Shown here piece by piece: positions 38,474-47,588 of a stretch of 64,000 nt of DNA. The stretch spans positions 1,364,001 to 1,428,000 of the forward strand of contig CBDBKC010000038.1 of the NCBI GenBank assembly GCA_965206655.1. Direction: 5' to 3'. The stretch is from JAPPLB01 sp965206655 (GTDB lineage: Bacteria; Acidobacteriota; Terriglobia; Bryobacterales; UBA6623). Numbering within the stretch: position 1 is the stretch's first letter; every line of letters begins with the position of its first letter. A program made the position numbers and the translations under genes. A model generated the notes under the pieces. That model did not search any database and was not told the origin of the DNA. It saw nothing but the letters and a program-made list of their open reading frames with translations.

Positions 38474-38700
38474 GCCTTTGAGGGACAGGCCTTTGAGCAG
38501 GCCTTTGAGGGGGCCTTTGAGGGCCTTTGAGGGGGCCTTTGAGGGGGCCTTTGAGAGGGGCCTTTGAGCCTTTGAGGAGCCTTTGAGAGCCTTTGAGAGC
38601 CTTTGAGGAGCCTTTGAGGGAGCCTTTGGGAGCCTTTGAGGGTCGCCTTTGAGGGACCAGCCTTTGAGGGACAGAGCCTTTGAGGAGCCTTTGAGGGACA
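38474..38700 (+). repeat. Degenerate tandem tract of 19 CCTTTGAG units
   Basis: Nineteen copies of CCTTTGAG (one reads CCTTTGGG) occur in about 225 bp. Spacers are 1 to 12 bases, mostly G and A (GGGGG, GAG, GGACA). The tract is followed by two copies of GAGCCCGATAGCGGGTC (38701-38734). No reading frame is recognisable as a gene and spacers are too short and irregular for CRISPR. Confidence 0.9.
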
Positions 38701-38938
38701 GAGCCCGATAGCGGGTCGAGCCCGATAGCGGGTCGCCTAATCGGCCGAGGGTGGCCGGGGAGGACTGACGCCGAACCTAGGAGCCGTGTTCACACGGCTT
38801 CCCCCGCCGGCAGGCTGGTCGTAGTCCGACCCAACTACTACCGCCCCCATCTGCGTGAATCTGTGTAATCTGCGGACCACGCCTTTCTGCCCGCCCTTTC
38901 CAGAAATCCAGTCACAGCCAAATCAAACTTTCTCACAC
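38701..38938. other. Non-coding spacer between repeat tract and intron
   Basis: It contains the two GAGCCCGATAGCGGGTC copies, the palindromic CCGTGTTCACACGG (38783-38796), and no convincing gene. At 39094 an ATG opens MITDKQRDTRP, similar to the start of the protein at 41117, and is cut off after about 11 codons by the intron end. Confidence 0.5.
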
Positions 38939-39127
38939 TCATTCCAAACAACTTAACCACACCCCACCCCCAAAAACCCTTGACGCTACAGGGACACTAG
39001 AGGCGGGAGACCTGTTTCCTAAACTCTCCCGACTCAGGCCGCAGGTGCGTCCCGACGCAAAATCAAACCTCGGCCCAGCAAAGGACCTAACGTCATGATT
39101 ACCGATAAACAAAGAGACACAAGACCC

Positions 39128-40970
39128 GATCGGGTCGGGTGACGGGGATTGAGGCCCCGCCACCCTCCCACACCACCGGACATACGGTTTTCCGTATCCG
39201 GCGGTTGAACCCAGCGGCCTTACGTTCGCGCCGCAAGATCCGATGGCATCACAAACCCGTAGCGCCGCAACGTTGCATTCGATAACGCTGTCTGCAACAG
39301 TCCGTTCGCCGCTATGCGCCAAGCGCCGCGACGTGCCGGAACCAGTTTCAACAACCGTTGCGCCATGCCAGCGCAGCCAGAAACATTTCCGTATGTGCCG
39401 CCGCACCCATCCTTCCAGTAGGAAAATCGCACGCCGTCGCTCCGCCAACCGGTAGTATCCCCACCAGCCGCGAACGTACCGCCGCCACTCGTCGCGTAAC
39501 TGCCGACTCGTGACCGAGCGGTTGCCGCACCAGATCTCCCGCACCTTCCGTTTGAATCGCTCGACACTTTCCGGCGCTGCTTCCACCTGCCCCTGGCGGT
39601 TCAGACGAAACCCCAGGAACTTCCGCTCCCACGGCCTCCCCGCCCCGCTCTTGGCCTCGTTCACTTTCAGTCGCAGATGCTTTTCGATCCAAGCCGTGAT
39701 CCCCGCCAGCACACGCTTCGCCGCCGCTTCACTGCCCACATAGATGTTGCAGTCATCCGCGTACCGGCAGAACCGTAGCCCACGTCTCTCCAGCTCCCGA
39801 TCAAGCGCATCAAGGTAGATGTTCGCCAGCAACGGTGACAACGGCCCGCCTTGCGGCGTGCCCTCCGCGCTGCGCACCACCACCCCCTCCGTCAGCACTC
39901 CGGCCCGTAGATACCGGCCGATCAACCCCAGCACTCGCTTGTCGCGAATGACTTCCGCCACCCGCCGCATCAAAATGTCGTGATTGACCACGTCGAAGAA
40001 CCGCGCGATGTCAATATCCACCACCCAGTCCTTGCCCTCGCGAACGTATCTTTGCGCCACTCGCACTGCGTCATGCGCACTCCGTCCCGGCCGGAACCCG
40101 TAGCTCGACTCGCTGAACCGCGGATCGAAGATCGGCTGCAGAACTTGCAGCAACGCTTGCTGCACCAGCCGATCTATTACCGTCGGTATCCCAAGCTGTC
40201 GCTTCCCCCCGCTCGGCTTCGGTATCTCTACCCGCCTTACGGGACTCGGCGTCCAACGCCCGGACACGAGTTTCGCTCGAATCTCCGTGCCGTGACGGCG
40301 AAAGTGAGGTTCGAGTTCTTCGGTCGTCATCTTGTCGATCCCCGCCGCGCCCCGCTTGCGTTTCACCGCCCGCAGAGCCCGTTCGAGGTTCTCCTCTCCG
40401 ACCACCTGTTCCATCAGTTCTTCGTGCATTGCTTTCTTCGATGAGTCTCGCCGAACTTCGCCTCGTCGCCGCCGGAGGGAGGCCCATCCCGGTTCCACCG
40501 TTCCTGCCTGCCCCTGCTCCCCTTGCGTTCCCCCGATGGGGAAGGACCTTTCGGTCCGGGACTCCGGACTTCTTTCGGCTCGGTTCGAGTCGCTCCTCTC
40601 GCTTTGCTCCTTGGTTCTTCGGCCCTTCGCTCCGGCGCTATTACCCGCCTTCCTCGCTACTACGGCCTCTGCTGACTTCTCCTCCGCTCTCACCGAGGAG
40701 ATCTCCCCAGGTAAGGTGCTGAATCTTTCCCTTCACACCGCCCGGCTCTACCGCGCACGTCTTCGGATGGACTTCGGGCTTCACGTTGGCTAGCACGCTT
40801 ACCGCCCGTACACGGCCTCTCTGCCGATTCGTGTTCCTACGGTCAAAGGTTTGTTCCCCGCTTCCTTCAGCTTCACCTCGCGGCTACGCCTTGCGGTTCC
40901 CTACGGTTACCTCCATCAGTTCCCGGTCGGCTCCTTTCAGCCAACTAGATTCAGCCCATGCTGGGCACAC
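39128..40970 (-). mobile_element. Group II intron with degenerate reverse transcriptase
   Basis: An 1843-bp intron on the minus strand. The 5' end GTGTGCCCAGCATGGGC is at 40970, and the 3' end is a domain V/VI region: CCGGATACGG-AAAA-CCGTATGTCCGG, then GGCGGGGCCTCAATCCCCGTC and the terminal ACCCGAT at 39128. The maturase gene lies in domain IV. The 5' exon ends in the hairpin GAGGTCC-TCGCTA, and the 3' exon begins CGGGT. Comparison with the intact repeat copy at 22969-23011 (…GCGCTA CGGGTG…) supports both boundaries. Confidence 0.85.
39220..40429 (-). pseudogene. Group II intron reverse transcriptase/maturase, C-terminus frameshifted
   Basis: The RT domain is complete: GIDKMTTEELEPHFRRHGTE, PKPSGGKRQLGIPTVIDRLV, SSYGFRPGRSAHDAV, DIDIARFFDVVNHDIL, TPQGGPLSPLLANIYLDALD and the catalytic FCRYADDCNIYV. 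The maturase X domain follows (RKFLGFRLNRQG, WRRYVRGWWGYYRLAERR, HIRKCFWLRWH). After WLRWH at about 39360 the conserved end ARRGAWRIAANGLLQTALSN plus LRRYGFVMPSDLA is in another frame ending at 39220. The original frame runs on to 38939 through domain V. A small deletion has broken the C-terminus, so the protein is probably inactive. The start is ATG at 40429. Confidence 0.85.
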
Positions 40971-41049
40971 TAGCGAGGACCTCGCTTCTGAGGTCCGCGG
41001 CTTTAACCGCCTTCTCAAGCGGCGCACCGCGGACTGTCCCCTTTTTTTT
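40971..41049. repeat. Palindromic repeat (GCGGACCTC family) next to the intron, plus GACTGTCCC motif
   Basis: TAGCGAGGACCTCGC-TTCT-GAGGTCCGCGGCTTTAACC (40971-41009) is the inverted near-copy of the hairpin at 22969-23006. Then follow GCGGCGCACCGC and GCGGACTGTCCCC with a T8 tract (41028-41049). The hairpin is immediately adjacent to the first base of the group II intron. Confidence 0.75.
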
Positions 41050-41116
41050 GCCGTAGAACCACCGAACCACCGGGCCCCCAAAGCCCGCCAACTCAAAACC
41101 AGAAAGGAAAATCAAA

Positions 41117-41800
41117 ATGACGACCGATAAACAAAAACAAGCCAATCAACAAAACGCACAGAAATCCACCGGTCCGCGCACCGACGAAGGCAAACAGCGT
41201 TCCTCGCAAAATGCCCTCAAGCACGGGCTCCTAGCCAAACGAACCGTCATCCCCGGCGAAGATCCCGCCGAATTCGACGCGCACCTCACCCGCTTCCAAG
41301 AAACCTTCAACCCGTCCAACGCTTACGAAGCCGGCCTCGTCCGCCAAATGGCCGACGCCGACTGGCGCCTTCTGCGCATCAATCATCTCGAAGCGGCTTT
41401 CTTCGCCTACGCCGTCGACTTCGAGCGCGAGCACTTCAAGGACTACCATCCCAACGAGCCCGTGCCCGACGAGACCAAACTGCTCGGCAAGATCATGCAA
41501 AGCCGCACCGCCCACCTCACCCGCTTCGCCCGCTACCACACCGAGCACAGCCAACGCTACAAAAGCGCTTTCCGGCAACTGATCGAGGCGCGCGAACTCG
41601 ACAACCGCGACCGCCGCCGGAATCGAGAAGCCGTAGAAGCCGTCAACCAGGACGACCGCTACCCCACATCGCAACCCGCAAGCCGGCCTCCATGGCGGGC
41701 AGACGAAATTACGGAACAAAGCCGGCACGGCATAAGATCCAACAGATCAACAACTTCCGATCCACCCGGCGTCCAGCCCTCTGACGAATCCACCGCCTGA
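41117..41800 (+). CDS. Conserved hypothetical protein with NAQKSTGPRT motif
   Basis: A 227-residue protein starting MTTDKQKQANQQNAQKSTGP, followed by SSQNALKHGLLAKRTVIPGE. This N-terminal pattern is familiar from a multi-copy hypothetical family in Acidobacteriota and Planctomycetes, often near repeats, with no known function. The middle is helical (LVRQMADADWRLLRINHLEA) and the end is low-complexity (about residues 165-227). AAGGAAA before the ATG is a reasonable ribosome-binding site. A truncated relative begins at 39094. Confidence 0.7.
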   Translation: MTTDKQKQANQQNAQKSTGPRTDEGKQRSSQNALKHGLLAKRTVIPGEDPAEFDAHLTRFQETFNPSNAYEAGLVRQMADADWRLLRINHLEAAFFAYAVDFEREHFKDYHPNEPVPDETKLLGKIMQSRTAHLTRFARYHTEHSQRYKSAFRQLIEARELDNRDRRRNREAVEAVNQDDRYPTSQPASRPPWRADEITEQSRHGIRSNRSTTSDPPGVQPSDESTA

Positions 41801-42224
41801 CCCTCGTCGGATCACCCGCACCCAGCCCCAGGGAGAGAAAACGAAGAGCCAACAACCCCTAAAACCACCACCAACTGCTACACCCACCCCAACCGCGCAC
41901 CCAAAGTGTACCCGCCCCGTGGCGCACGGCTGCGCCGTGCCGGGTCGCGCTCCGCGCGACCTCCGACTCCCCGCCACATCACTCAATCCGCCCACGAGCC
42001 AAGGGAAGGAGGCGCGGGTGTCAACCTGCGCGTACGGTCGCGCTCAGCGCGACCTTCGACGCCCCACCACATCACTCGACCGCTCACGGAGAAAACCGGG
42101 GGACAGGCTACACGTGCGATAAATGTTCTGGATTTGCCTCGAAGGTCAGCTAGGATGAGTACTCAGATGGGCTGACTGTCCCTCTTGGCCTCAGACTATT
42201 TTCCCGAAAGGCGGAAGCTGGCGA
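41801..42224. repeat. Non-coding region with tandem palindromic repeats
   Basis: It holds GGCGCACGGCTGCGCCGTGCC (41931-41951), GGTCGCGCTCCGCGCGACC (41943-41961 area) and, about 90 bp later, GGTCGCGCTCAGCGCGACC; both are followed by GAC-CCC-CCACATCACTC, so a unit of roughly 95 bp is repeated. GGCGCGGGTGTCAACCTGCGC at 42011-42031 is the second copy of the palindrome at 23454. A GACTGTCCCTCTT motif is at 42174. No gene is seen. Confidence 0.6.
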
Positions 42225-42410
42225 ATGAATATTCTAGGTGCGATTCGAAAGATTACTTTTCAGACGGCCGTCGTCCTGTGTCTTTGCCACATGGCGGTCC
42301 TTTACGCCGTGGAGCTACCTCGCCAAGACTATCGTGTTCTGGCCACGAACAAGACTTCCACGATGCAGAAGGAAATGAACGAAGCCGCTGATGCGGGCTA
42401 TTCGTTTAAG
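42225..42410 (+). pseudogene. 5' remnant of a small conserved secreted protein
   Basis: About 62 native residues: an N-terminal hydrophobic segment (FQTAVVLCLCHMAVLYAVEL) and then RQDYRVLATNKTSTMQKEMN with EAADAGYSF. This resembles a small Acidobacteriota hypothetical family with the phrase LATxxTSTMQKELNxAAxxGY. The gene is cut at 42410 by the IS1380 copy, which adds five residues and a stop. Function unknown. Confidence 0.5.
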
Positions 42411-44076
42411 CCCGGATTCCCACTTTAGTTTCGATTCTGCTAACCATCGGGTGGCCTCGGACGCCTTTATTTATGCGGGTTGGAAAGCACTCAAGGCGCT
42501 GAGGAGATCAACACCCAATGGGTGAAAAAGAAAACAAACCGTTCCAGCTAAGCTTCAACGGCTTATTGAAAGTCGATTTCCAAGGATCGCGTGTCACTTC
42601 CGACGGCGGGCTGATCCTGGTCCGCGAGCTGGACGAGCGACTCGGACTCGGGAAGCTGATCGACGAACACCTCAGTGACCCACGGCAAGGCTTGAACAAG
42701 AAGTTCCCGCTGGCCGATCTGCTGCGGCAGTCAGTCTACTCTCGGCTGGCAGGCTACGAGGACCTCAATGACGCCGTCCGAGTGTCGGCTGACCCGACGT
42801 TTCGCTTGATCGGCTCGAAGAGGAACTGGGATCGCGGCGGGGCACTGACCTCGCGACTGCAGAGCTTCGAGACGGAGATGCTGGCGAGCGAGGAGAACTT
42901 GCTGGGGCTGATGGCTGTGAACCGCGAGCTGGTGGCGCAAGCCGAGACGCAAGACGACTCCGAGCGCGTCGTGCTCGACATGGATTCGACCGAAAGCCCT
43001 GTCCACGGCCAGCAAGAGGGCAGCGCCTACAACGGCCATTTCGAGTCGGTCTGCTACCACCCGCTGTTGTTGTTCAACCAGCATGGGGATTGCCTGGCGG
43101 CGAAGCTGCGTCCAGGCAACGTGCACAGCGCTGAGGACTGGAAGGAGTTGCTGCTGCCCGAGATCAAGCGCCAACAGGCTGTGGGCAAACAGGTCACCTT
43201 CCGGGGCGATGCGGCCTTTGCCAAGCCGGAGATTTATGAGTTTTCGGAGGAACGCGGAGTGCAGTACGCCATTCGCATTCCGGCCAACAAGAGCTTGGAA
43301 TTGGCGATCGAAGACATCTTGTTTCGCCCGCCGGGCAGGCCGGGTCGCAAGCCCTTGGTGCGCTACAAGAGCTTCCGCTATCAGGCGGAGAGTTGGTCCA
43401 AGCCGCGACGCATCGTGGCCAAGGTCGAGCATCATCTCGGTGAGCTGTTCCCGCGGGTCGGATTTATCGTGACCAACATGAGCTTGCCAAGCCGGTCGGT
43501 GGTGCGCTTCTACAACAAGCGCGGCACGGCCGAGCAATGGATTAAAGAAGGCAAACAGGCCACGCACTGGACGCGGCTTTCGTGCCATCGCTTTCGGGCC
43601 AACGAAGTGCGACTGCAACTCAGCGTGCTGGCCTACAACCTGGGCAACTTGTGGCGGCGGCTCGGACTGCCGAACAGGATCAAGAGTTGGTCGCTCACGA
43701 GCTTGCAGCAGCGGCTGATGAAGACCGGCGGCCGGCTGGTCAAGCACGCGCGCTACTACTGGTTGCTGCTGGCCGAGGGGCATCTGAACCGGCGGCTGTT
43801 CGGTGACATGCTGCACAGGATCTGGGCGCTGCCGCTGCCGAGCGGGTAGCGTTACCTGGACGAGGATCAACAGTTTTTAGCTCCGAAAAGGCTTCGCAGG
43901 GAGCAGTGTCGGCCGGTGTGCCGTTCAGCCCGCTCCATCAACGTCTGTGAGCGGACGGACGGGCTTTGGGGCCTGCCGCCGGAGGTGATGTGCAGGGTTC
44001 AGCGCGGAAAGACGTGGTCTTCGGGGCAGCGCGGGTGTATACTTTCACCGTGCCAGGGCCAAAATGGAAATCCTGG
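42411..44076 (+). mobile_element. IS1380-family element (copy 1)
   Basis: A 1666-bp element identical in sequence, as far as I can compare, to 51054-52719. The ends form imperfect inverted repeats (CCCGGATTCCCACTTTAG at left; complement of CCAGGATTTCCATTTTGG at right). The first bases after the element differ between copies, which fixes the boundaries. No 4-bp target duplication is present at this copy, and the two flanks belong to different genes. Confidence 0.9.
42518..43849 (+). CDS. IS1380-family transposase (copy 1)
   Basis: A 443-residue DDE transposase. The typical start is seen (MGEKENKPFQLSFNGLLKVD, then SRVTSDGGLILVRELDERLG), with catalytic region VVLDMDSTESPVHGQQEGSA (D), VTFRGDAAFAKPEIYEFSEE (D) and VRFYNKRGTAEQWIKEGKQA (E). 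The protein is full length and unbroken, so it is potentially active. The identical twin is at 51161-52492. Confidence 0.93.
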   Translation: MGEKENKPFQLSFNGLLKVDFQGSRVTSDGGLILVRELDERLGLGKLIDEHLSDPRQGLNKKFPLADLLRQSVYSRLAGYEDLNDAVRVSADPTFRLIGSKRNWDRGGALTSRLQSFETEMLASEENLLGLMAVNRELVAQAETQDDSERVVLDMDSTESPVHGQQEGSAYNGHFESVCYHPLLLFNQHGDCLAAKLRPGNVHSAEDWKELLLPEIKRQQAVGKQVTFRGDAAFAKPEIYEFSEERGVQYAIRIPANKSLELAIEDILFRPPGRPGRKPLVRYKSFRYQAESWSKPRRIVAKVEHHLGELFPRVGFIVTNMSLPSRSVVRFYNKRGTAEQWIKEGKQATHWTRLSCHRFRANEVRLQLSVLAYNLGNLWRRLGLPNRIKSWSLTSLQQRLMKTGGRLVKHARYYWLLLAEGHLNRRLFGDMLHRIWALPLPSG

Positions 44077-44823
44077 CTAATAACATCCAGCGCTTATGCG
44101 GCGCGTGCGGCGTGGAGCTCCGTCGCCGCTCATCCGCCTGTTGGGAAGGCAAGGAAAGGCGTTCTGGTCCTCGTCACAATGGTGCTTCACTTCCTGCAGC
44201 CGGCAGCCCGCCTTTGGGGACGGCTACGGCACGGTATCACACCTTGGCGCATACGTGGGCTACCGGGACTACACATTCCCCGGCCCTCAACTCTGGCCCT
44301 GTGGAGTGAAGAGTGGCAAGGAGTCGAGTTCAGGCTCGGTTGGATGGAAGAGCAACTTTGGGCGACCGGGGCGGTTGTTCTGAGAGGCAGCGAATACGAC
44401 CGTTGGGACCTCGAGGTGCGTAGCGGCTTTCTGGGCGCGGCTCGATTGAGAATGGCCGTGGAAGAGCATGGCGCCGGGCGTCAGCTCTGGCGACTCCGCG
44501 TCTGGCCGAAAGTAACCCGCTCCGGACTCGTGATTTTCGGCGTGACTGCTCTGCTCGCCGTACTGGCTCTCAATGGAGCCGGCTGGATTGCCGGCGCGGT
44601 GCTCAGTCTGGCATCGGTCGGCTTCACGATTCGAAAATTCCGTGAGTGCATGTGGGCCATGAATGCGGTCTTCCAGTCGTTTGAAGAGCAGCGGAAGTAC
44701 GAACGCTTTGCGGCGGTTGATGCCGGTACGGTCGTCGATCCCAGCGGCGCCCCCGAGCCGGAGCCTCTGCCTGCCATGGTGGAAGGCCGCGGCGCCGTGG
44801 TGGGAGAGAGGGCGATCGGCTAG
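44077..44823 (+). pseudogene. C-terminal part of a GT2-type glycosyltransferase, truncated by the IS
   Basis: The native frame starts at the IS edge and runs 248 residues: KGVLVLVTMVLHFLQPAARL, WGRLRHGITPWRIRG, VEFRLGWMEEQLWATGAVVL, WDLEVRSGFLGAARLRMAVE, and two membrane segments (LVIFGVTALLAVLALNGAGW, IAGAVLSLASVGFTI). I recognise this tail from family 2 glycosyltransferases of polysaccharide clusters in Myxococcota and Acidobacteriota, where it follows the catalytic domain. The catalytic domain is missing here. The frame overlaps the ABC transporter reading by a few bases, consistent with an old operon. Confidence 0.6.
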
Positions 44824-44824
44824 C

Positions 44825-46615
44825 ATGGAGCGCCTGGACAAAACGGAATCCGCGTTGGGAATCATTTGGCGGCTGGTCCAGCAAGCGAAGCCCTATTGGT
44901 GGAACTTGTCGGGCGTCTTGCTTCTGAGCCTACTTGCCACACCACTGACTTTGCTGGGTCCGTTGCCGATGAAGATTATCATCGACAACGTCATCGGCTC
45001 CCACCCCCTTCCGGAGTATCTGGCGCCCTTCTTTCCGGCAAGCGTTGTCATGAGCAGCTACTCGTTGTTAGTAGCGGCAGTCGGACTCAAGGTTGGGTCG
45101 GCCCTGATCGGGCAAGCTCGTAGTCAGGCGTCGGGCCTGCTGCAAGCCTATACCGGCCCCCGCATGGTCCGGGATTTCCGGTCGCGAATCTTTCGCCAAG
45201 TACAGCGTCTCTCGTTTTCTTATCACGACGAACGTGGAACTACTGACTCAACTTATCGCATTCAGCACGACGCTCGATGTATTCAAGAGATACCGCTCGG
45301 CATCCTCATTCCGCTCATCACCGATCTTTTCCCGCTTGTTGGAGTGATCGCGGTCACGACTTACCTGGACTGGCGGTTGACTCTGATCGCGCTATCGACA
45401 GCACCAATCATGGCAGGGCTTGTCCGATTTTTTGGCGTCAGGATGAGACGTAAATGGAAGGACGTAAGCGCTCTGGATAGTAAGTCGTTGTCCGTTGTGC
45501 AAGAAACTCTTTCTGCTCTCCGGGTTGTCAAAGCGTTCGGTGCGGAACGCAATGAAGAGCAACGATTCATCAGCCGCTCCGATAAGCATCTGGAAAAGAA
45601 CATGGACGCAAGCTTCATGCGTGCCAAGTTCCGTACTTTGATGAGCTTAACTTTCACGTCGGCGAGCGCCGTCGTTCTGTTCGTGGGGTCGCTTCACGTG
45701 CTGGAAGGAATTCTGACTTTGGGCGAGTTGACCATGGTCATGTCTTACGTCGGTCAGATCTTCGGCCCCATTCGCGTCATGACCAGGAATGCGACGGGAC
45801 TTGCCAGGTCTCTCGCGAGTGCCGAACGAGTTTTCGATGTCCTCGACAGGAAGCCCGATGTCGATGAGCGGCCTAACGCAAGAAAGATTGTCCGTGCTCA
45901 AGGGCGCGTTGCTTTCGAAAACGTAGTATTCTCCTACCGCCCCGGTGAGATCGCTCTGAGCGATGTCAGCTTCGAGGTCGAGCCCGGCGCGACTGTCGGC
46001 ATCCAGGGACGGACCGGCGCCGGCAAATCCACGCTTGTGAGCCTCATGATGCGCTTCCACGACCCGGATAGCGGGCGCATTCTCCTGGATGGGGGGGACC
46101 TTCGAGACTACGGCCTGGAAGATCTTCGGAATCAGTTCGCGATGGTGTTGCAGGAACCTGTTCTTTTCTCTACCACGCTTCGAGAGAACATCGCCTACTC
46201 GCGCCCGGGTGCGGATGAGGAGGAAGTCATGCAAGCTGCCACGTTAGCGAACGCACACGACTTTATCTCCCGATTGCCTGATGGGTACGAAACGAGTGTC
46301 GGCGAGCGGGGCATGACGCTCTCGGGCGGGGAGCGTCAACGCATCTCTCTGGCGCGCGCGTTCTTGAAGAATGCCCCGATTCTCATCCTCGACGAACCAA
46401 CGAGTTCGGTCGATACAACGACCGAGGGGGATATTATCGACGCCCTCCAGCGGCTCATGCACGGAAGAACCACGTTCATGATTGCGCACAGATTGAACAC
46501 TCTCTACGGTTGCAATCACCGCTTAGAACTTTCACATGGCACTCTGAAACGGTTTTCGGCGGAGAAACAGCCCGCGGATGTGGTTGACTCCCTGGCGGGA
46601 GCGTCCGCGGAGTAG
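44825..46615 (+). CDS. ABC transporter, fused permease and ATPase (MsbA-like)
   Basis: A 596-residue half-transporter. The N-terminal half has six membrane helices (WNLSGVLLLSLLATPLTLLG, YSLLVAAVGLKVGSALIG, LVGVIAVTTYLDWRLTLIAL and others). The ATPase domain contains Walker A GRTGAGKSTLVSLMM, the signature MTLSGGERQRISLARAFL, Walker B APILILDEPTSSVD and the H-loop FMIAHRLNTL. This is the exporter type that flips lipids or lipid-linked glycans or exports peptides. Its place among glycosyltransferases and sulfotransferases suggests glycan or glycolipid export. ATG at 44825 overlaps the end of the previous gene by one codon region; an upstream extension was rejected. Confidence 0.93.
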   Translation: MERLDKTESALGIIWRLVQQAKPYWWNLSGVLLLSLLATPLTLLGPLPMKIIIDNVIGSHPLPEYLAPFFPASVVMSSYSLLVAAVGLKVGSALIGQARSQASGLLQAYTGPRMVRDFRSRIFRQVQRLSFSYHDERGTTDSTYRIQHDARCIQEIPLGILIPLITDLFPLVGVIAVTTYLDWRLTLIALSTAPIMAGLVRFFGVRMRRKWKDVSALDSKSLSVVQETLSALRVVKAFGAERNEEQRFISRSDKHLEKNMDASFMRAKFRTLMSLTFTSASAVVLFVGSLHVLEGILTLGELTMVMSYVGQIFGPIRVMTRNATGLARSLASAERVFDVLDRKPDVDERPNARKIVRAQGRVAFENVVFSYRPGEIALSDVSFEVEPGATVGIQGRTGAGKSTLVSLMMRFHDPDSGRILLDGGDLRDYGLEDLRNQFAMVLQEPVLFSTTLRENIAYSRPGADEEEVMQAATLANAHDFISRLPDGYETSVGERGMTLSGGERQRISLARAFLKNAPILILDEPTSSVDTTTEGDIIDALQRLMHGRTTFMIAHRLNTLYGCNHRLELSHGTLKRFSAEKQPADVVDSLAGASAE

Positions 46616-46623
46616 GCACGCCA

Positions 46624-47541
46624 ATGACGGAAAATTATCAAGAAGACAACCCGATTCTTTTGCAATTGCACATTCCGAAGACGGCTGGCAGTACGTTCAA
46701 GAAGCTCCTCAATAGACAATTGTTCGGTGGAGCGAAAAACGGGGAGCCGGATCGTTCCACTGACCCTGCTATCCAGATCTACGAAGGAGTCTACTACTAC
46801 CCGAGGGGTCTCGAAGAAAATCATCCGAAGATCAGTCAAGGGGCATCAGACTCGGAAGTCCCCGAGGAAGTCCGGAAAGTTCTGAGACGGCCTGATCTTC
46901 GTGCGGTGTTAGGCCACTTCGGTTTCGGCATCCACCGGCATATTCCCCGCAATTCTGTCTACATGACGATCCTGCGCGACCCGGTGGATCGCGTATTGTC
47001 GCTCTACTATCACATCCGACGATGGCCGCGCTCTCCGCTCCAGAAACACATTGCTTCGGAGGATATGACTATCGAGCAGTTTGTCGCTGAGTCGGGTTTC
47101 AAACAAGCTGACAACGGCCAGACCCGAAGGTTGGCGGGGTCCGAACCCGCCTTCGGTGAGTGCTCGCAGGCCTTGTTGGAGCAGGCCAAGCAGAATATTC
47201 GTGAATCCTTTCAGCTCGTCGGGCTCTCGGAGCGATTCGACGAGACCGTCATACTAGCCAAGAGGCTGTTCAACTGGCGGAATGATATTCGATACGTGCC
47301 GAGACTGGTGAACGATCGCCGACCGAGGAAGGAGTCGGTGCCCGAATCGGTGCTTTCGTTCGTCCGTGACCGTAACGCTCTGGACATCGCCTTGTATGAC
47401 TACGCTGAAGAATTGCTCCGCCGCCGACTGAGCTCCCAACCGGAAGATTTCTGGGTGGAGCAACAAGGATTCTCTGCGACGAACAGTGAGTACGCCGAAC
47501 GTCTGATGGCCGAGAGCAACGCTATGTGGGGAGGGCGGTAG
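46624..47541 (+). CDS. Sulfotransferase-family protein (1)
   Basis: A 305-residue PAPS-dependent sulfotransferase-like protein. The 5'-phosphosulfate loop is LLQLHIPKTAGSTFKKLLNR (about residues 14-33) and the 3'-phosphate-binding part VYMTILRDPVDRVLSLYYHI (about residues 115-134), as in Golgi-type carbohydrate sulfotransferases and bacterial Sulfotransfer_2 proteins. It would sulfate a glycan or glycolipid. It follows the ABC transporter by 8 bp and is followed by a paralogue, so it is probably in one operon. Confidence 0.88.
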   Translation: MTENYQEDNPILLQLHIPKTAGSTFKKLLNRQLFGGAKNGEPDRSTDPAIQIYEGVYYYPRGLEENHPKISQGASDSEVPEEVRKVLRRPDLRAVLGHFGFGIHRHIPRNSVYMTILRDPVDRVLSLYYHIRRWPRSPLQKHIASEDMTIEQFVAESGFKQADNGQTRRLAGSEPAFGECSQALLEQAKQNIRESFQLVGLSERFDETVILAKRLFNWRNDIRYVPRLVNDRRPRKESVPESVLSFVRDRNALDIALYDYAEELLRRRLSSQPEDFWVEQQGFSATNSEYAERLMAESNAMWGGR

Positions 47542-47588
47542 CTTTAACCCTCAGCGTCGGTTAGCGAAGCCGGGACCCTACAGTAGTT

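Noticed and set aside
38474..38700. CRISPR-like array
   Set aside because: Units are 8 bp and spacers 1-12 bp of biased composition; no cas genes nearby.
38939..39219. C-terminal extension of the intron reverse transcriptase
   Set aside because: It reads through intron domains V/VI and the 3' exon after a frameshift; the conserved end is in another frame ending at 39220.
40332..40793. Plus-strand frame overlapping the intron (also seen inside 21249-22640)
   Set aside because: It is the antisense of group II intron RNA domains and the RT gene; such frames are common misannotations.
42731..43870. 379-codon open frame antisense to the IS1380 transposase (also at 51374-52513)
   Set aside because: It mirrors the transposase codons in a GC-rich gene, with repetitive R/H/Q-rich composition and no recognisable domain; a shadow frame.
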